DNA of 64,000 nucleotides, from the NCBI GenBank assembly GCA_022768375.1, contig JALEMG010000010.1, positions 62,001-126,000 of the forward strand, read 5' to 3'. The position numbers and the translations under genes are program-made. The notes under the pieces are model-generated. The model worked only from the letters and a program-made list of their open reading frames with translations. It did not search any database and was not told where the DNA came from. This DNA is from Lentisphaeria bacterium. GTDB lineage: Bacteria; Verrucomicrobiota; Lentisphaeria; Victivallales; Victivallaceae. Shown piece after piece: positions 61,311 through 64,000 of this stretch; the first letter of the stretch is position 1; each line of letters begins with the position of its first letter.

Positions 61311-62225
61311 ATGCGGGCCGTACTGATCTATTTCATGACGTTTTTGGCGGTGCTGCTGCCGTTCCTCTGGTTTCTGGTTCTTGCCGACCGCGAGAGGCGT
61401 TCGGAGTCTTCGCGGTCGCAGTCCCGGACGGAGGAGCCGCCGCTGTTCCGGATGAGTTCCGGTCCGGCGGCGCTGCTGGAGTTTCTCGGATTCGGCAGGT
61501 TGATCCGTTCTCTCTCCCCGGTGGGCTGTCGGGAACAGCAGAAGAATTTGGATTACGCCGGACTGCGGACTCTGACCCCGGAGCGGGTGTTCTGCACTCA
61601 GTGTTTTCTGCTGTGCTTTTTCGCCGGCGTGGCCGGCGCGGTCGTCTATGGCATCACCGGAGAGGAGAACCGTCAACTGTCCTCGCTGGTCGGCGCGGTG
61701 ATCGGCGCCTTCATCGGCTGGTTCCTGCCCGGTGTCATCGTCGGGAACAAGGTGGAGGAACGCAAAACCCTGATCCTGCACGCTCTGCCGTTTTCGATCG
61801 ATCTGATCACTTCCGCCATGCGGGGCGGGCTGGATTTCAGCGCCGCAGTCCGGTTTTATGTGAAACTCGGGATCCACGGGCCCCTGACCGAGGAGTATGC
61901 GTTCATGCTCCGGGAGATGGAACTTGGCGTGGTCCGGACGGAGGCGCTGCAGAATATGGCAGCCCGGATTCAGATCAAGGACTTCACCTCGTTTGCTTCC
62001 GCGGTGGTGATGGGAACGGAACTGGGCGCGTCTCTGGCCGACACTATGGAAGTGCAGAGCGAGGAGATGCGCAAACTCCGGTTTTCCATCGCGGAATGCA
62101 AGGCGCAGCGGGCTCCGTCTTTAATGCTGATCCCGATGGCGCTGTTCATTCTTCCTGCCGTATTCATCATCATACTGACGCCGGTGTTCCTGAAAATGAA
62201 GGAAGCCGGAGTCCCGCTGTTTTGA
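61311..62225 (+). CDS. Tad inner-membrane protein TadC
   Basis: The 304-residue protein is the TadC partner. One N-terminal helix (LIYFMTFLAVLLPFLWFLVL) is followed by a loop, then paired helices, and the GspF-like domain (LPFSIDLITSAMRGGLDFSAAVRFY; ASAVVMGTELGASLADTM) with a final pair of helices ending FIIILTPVFLKM. The ATG lies two bases after the tadB stop, so the two are strongly coupled. Confidence 0.88.
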   Translation: MRAVLIYFMTFLAVLLPFLWFLVLADRERRSESSRSQSRTEEPPLFRMSSGPAALLEFLGFGRLIRSLSPVGCREQQKNLDYAGLRTLTPERVFCTQCFLLCFFAGVAGAVVYGITGEENRQLSSLVGAVIGAFIGWFLPGVIVGNKVEERKTLILHALPFSIDLITSAMRGGLDFSAAVRFYVKLGIHGPLTEEYAFMLREMELGVVRTEALQNMAARIQIKDFTSFASAVVMGTELGASLADTMEVQSEEMRKLRFSIAECKAQRAPSLMLIPMALFILPAVFIIILTPVFLKMKEAGVPLF

Positions 62226-62234
62226 GGTGGCGAT

Positions 62235-63710
62235 ATGCAGAAAAACAATTACAAAATTCATTTCATCAGCGGCGGGTTGGCCGGGCGGTCGTTTGTCGTG
62301 CCTCCGGACGGGCTGCTGATCGGAAAGTCCCGCGCTGCCGCCATCCGTCCGGGTGACAAGGATATCGGGGGCGAGCACGCGGCGTTGCGGATCCAGGGTG
62401 ACCGGGTGATTTTGACGTCCATGGCGGAGACGGTTTTTGTCCGGGAGGAACAGTTGGCGCCGGGTGCCGAGTGCTCTATCGGACCGGGGACCGACGTCCG
62501 GCTGGGCAAAAATCTCGTGTTTCTGCTGCAGACGGACGAGGAAGTTCCGGAGGATGGCATGGACGACGGGGAGGAGGAAACGCAGGATGAGGCGACCATG
62601 GACGACCTCGGCGGCGCCGCGGCGGAGGATGCGGCGCCGGAAGCGCAGACCCGTTATGCTTCGGCGACGGAGTTGAAGGATCTTCGGACGTTTGCCCAGA
62701 GCCGGATCCGCCGCCGTCGGATCGTGCTGTCGGTCAGTGTGCTGCTGTTTCTTGTCATCGTGGTCGGCGGATTCCTGTATACGGAGTTCAGTGATGAGAA
62801 CCCGGTGACCTGGCCCGGGGAATTGACCGGGCAGTACCTCGACGACGAGGTCCGGTTTGAACTGCCGCCGGCGGGAAAATTCCTGATTTACTTCCCGAAG
62901 TGCAAATGGACGACGATCCGCAAAAACGCGGACGGGACCGACTGCGATGTCATGACGCTGCTGGGCCGGAAGTTGGATGTGCCGTTCCATCTGCGGCTGA
63001 AGGTGAACACCATCCCGAACGGGTATATCGTACCGAAGGATAAAAGTTTTGAACAGTGGAAGAAACTGGCGGTGGAGCGGCAGGGCATCGTATTCACTTC
63101 CCTGCCGGAGCGGAAATTCTACTCCCCGGAGACCAGCGGATACCCGTACTACGCCGTAAGTTACAAGCGGGGCGACAAGGACTCCCAGTGGCAGGGGATC
63201 GTCAGTTATCTGCGGTATCACGACCGGGAGATCATATTCCTGCGGGAAGTGCCGCTGCGTCACTTCTGGCGGGCGGAAGGGGTGCTGGAGGCGTTCAACT
63301 GCTTCGTGGCGTCGTCGGATGCCCGGTTGTCTTACTGGGAGATCCCGGAAAAGGTGTCGCTGGAGAAATCCAAGACCAGTATTTACAAGGGGCTGCTGGA
63401 GATCATGTGGGGCCACCTGATCACCAATAACTGGGAGGACGTGAAATCGCAGTTCGCCGAACTGCTTTCCGTCTCCTACCATCAGAACGATCTGGGCATG
63501 GCCCGGGATGCGCTGGTCCTCTGGCAGGAATTTCGCAAACGGCAGCAATTCTGGTATTGCCAGGAGTGTCTGGCGTACCAGAAATGCCGGTTGAATCGGG
63601 ACATGGGAGGAATGATCCGCATTCGGAATGAATGTCTTCGCAAATTCCCGGATGCCGGGGATTGCCGGCACGAGAGAATCATCAAAAACATCTGGGATGT
63701 CGAACTATGA
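62235..63710 (+). CDS. membrane protein with N-terminal FHA domain, unknown
   Basis: The 491-residue protein begins with an FHA-like domain (residues 8-100: HFISGGLAGRSFVVPPDGLLIGKS; EHAALRIQGDRVIL). The pattern is weaker than in the ATPase, since the usual SRxH is GEHA here. An acidic linker (about 100-135, DDGEEETQDEATMDD) leads to one membrane helix (about 160-182, IVLSVSVLLFLVIVVGGFLY) and a 300-residue C-terminal domain, which should be periplasmic. That domain is rich in Tyr and Trp and resembles nothing I know. Its stop overlaps the next gene's start (ATGA). It could link a phosphorylation signal to the Tad apparatus. Confidence 0.75.
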   Translation: MQKNNYKIHFISGGLAGRSFVVPPDGLLIGKSRAAAIRPGDKDIGGEHAALRIQGDRVILTSMAETVFVREEQLAPGAECSIGPGTDVRLGKNLVFLLQTDEEVPEDGMDDGEEETQDEATMDDLGGAAAEDAAPEAQTRYASATELKDLRTFAQSRIRRRRIVLSVSVLLFLVIVVGGFLYTEFSDENPVTWPGELTGQYLDDEVRFELPPAGKFLIYFPKCKWTTIRKNADGTDCDVMTLLGRKLDVPFHLRLKVNTIPNGYIVPKDKSFEQWKKLAVERQGIVFTSLPERKFYSPETSGYPYYAVSYKRGDKDSQWQGIVSYLRYHDREIIFLREVPLRHFWRAEGVLEAFNCFVASSDARLSYWEIPEKVSLEKSKTSIYKGLLEIMWGHLITNNWEDVKSQFAELLSVSYHQNDLGMARDALVLWQEFRKRQQFWYCQECLAYQKCRLNRDMGGMIRIRNECLRKFPDAGDCRHERIIKNIWDVEL

Positions 63711-64000
63711 TCAAGTTTGGAATCAGGAGGAGACGGCGGACATCCGCGTCCGGTGCTTCGGCGCGATCCGCGAAAGGGGAGCGGCGGAGATTGTCGTTCG
63801 GGAAGATCCTGACTTGGGCTCGTGCGCAGATTTCCCGTCCGGACCCCCGTAAAGCGGGCGGCGGTGTACTGCTGGAACTGCGTTGCCGGGACCAGTTGAT
63901 TCTCTCCGCCAGTACGCTTACGCTGAGCGACGTCGTCACGATCGGCAAAGCCCCGGACAACGACTGGCGGATTCCGGAAATCGACGGCACATGCGGCGCG
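63707..64000 (+). CDS. FHA-domain protein, 3' part outside window
   Basis: The open frame runs from an ATG overlapping the previous stop (ATGA) to the edge, with 98 codons visible. Residues 1-45 are strongly basic and Ser/Arg-rich (KFGIRRRRRTSASGASARSAK). Residues 55-98 look like the start of an FHA domain (LLELRCRDQLILSASTLTLSDVVTIGKAPDNDWRIP in outline). It would be the third FHA protein of the locus. Its length and remaining domains are unknown. Confidence 0.6.
   Translation, partial: MIKFGIRRRRRTSASGASARSAKGERRRLSFGKILTWARAQISRPDPRKAGGGVLLELRCRDQLILSASTLTLSDVVTIGKAPDNDWRIPEIDGTCGA

Noticed and set aside
1-64000. Mobile elements, prophage or integration sites
   Set aside because: No transposase, integrase, phage gene or direct-repeat boundary is visible, and both tRNA genes lack nearby attachment-like repeats or integrases.

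Overview
The window is high in G+C and packed with genes. It looks like bacterial chromosome from the PVC superphylum, most likely Lentisphaerota (Victivallales-like). This assignment is an inference from four traits: a secreted pseudopilin with a [10 protein letters not shown] leader and an H-X9-D motif near its C-terminus; a Tad secretion locus built with FHA domains; a glycogen operon with a eukaryotic-type branching enzyme; and acyl-ACP-thioesterase and WaaP-type kinase genes characteristic of envelope-rich Gram-negatives. I saw no rRNA, CRISPR array, transposase, integrase or prophage gene.

Layout. 1-4.8 kb (minus strand): tilS, a NagB-like/PIG-L pair, ispD and a sigma-70-family factor cut by the window edge. 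4.9-9.2 kb (plus): a tight operon of rdgB, an rluA-type synthase, a small membrane protein, an XPB-like helicase and a Bax1-like (DUF790) nuclease. 9.2-20.2 kb (minus): a polytopic membrane protein, serS, an rpiB-glyA fusion, an LMW phosphatase, a metF-metV fusion, a YbhN-like flippase, yifB, a WaaP-like kinase and rsmD. 20.3-27.7 kb (plus): prmA and the glycogen operon (CBM48 protein, glgP, glgA, glgB), ending in tandem hairpins. 27.9-34.5 kb: a small membrane protein, an FKBP, a divergent enolase, tRNA-Asp, an acyl-ACP thioesterase, two glycosyltransferases, a hexapeptide acyltransferase and a 41-residue lipoprotein. 34.6-47 kb: a creatininase-family protein, a Gfo/Idh oxidoreductase, a secreted CBM9-like protein, an XRE-cupin-acyl-CoA synthetase fusion, tadA, tRNA-Gly, lemA-htpX, a DUF362 ferredoxin and a pseudopilin. 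47-56 kb: a uridine-kinase-like fusion, the activated-methyl cycle (metK, adenosine-kinase-like, ahcY), pal, then ilvE-panC-hisD followed by a decayed GDPD remnant. 56.2-64 kb: a Tad operon (cpaB, secretin, FHA-cpaF, tadB, tadC, FHA-TM protein, another FHA protein) that runs off the end.

The genes group into recognisable functions. One-carbon and methyl metabolism is represented by glyA, metF/V, metK and ahcY. Glycogen synthesis and breakdown form one operon. DNA and nucleotide maintenance is served by rdgB and XPB-Bax1, and the envelope and secretion by Tad, pal, WaaP-like, GT and acyltransferase genes. Many intergenic gaps contain a recurring promoter of the form TTGNNN, 16-17 bases, TATATT or TATCTT, which stands out against the G+C-rich background and helped decide several start codons and operon boundaries.

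Limits. All calls come from reading the sequence and from knowledge of the families. No database search, structure prediction or codon statistic was run. The most notable items are the FHA-rich Tad locus, the bacterial XPB-Bax1 pair, the RpiB-GlyA and XRE-cupin-ACS fusions, and a sigma factor with changed -10 contact residues.
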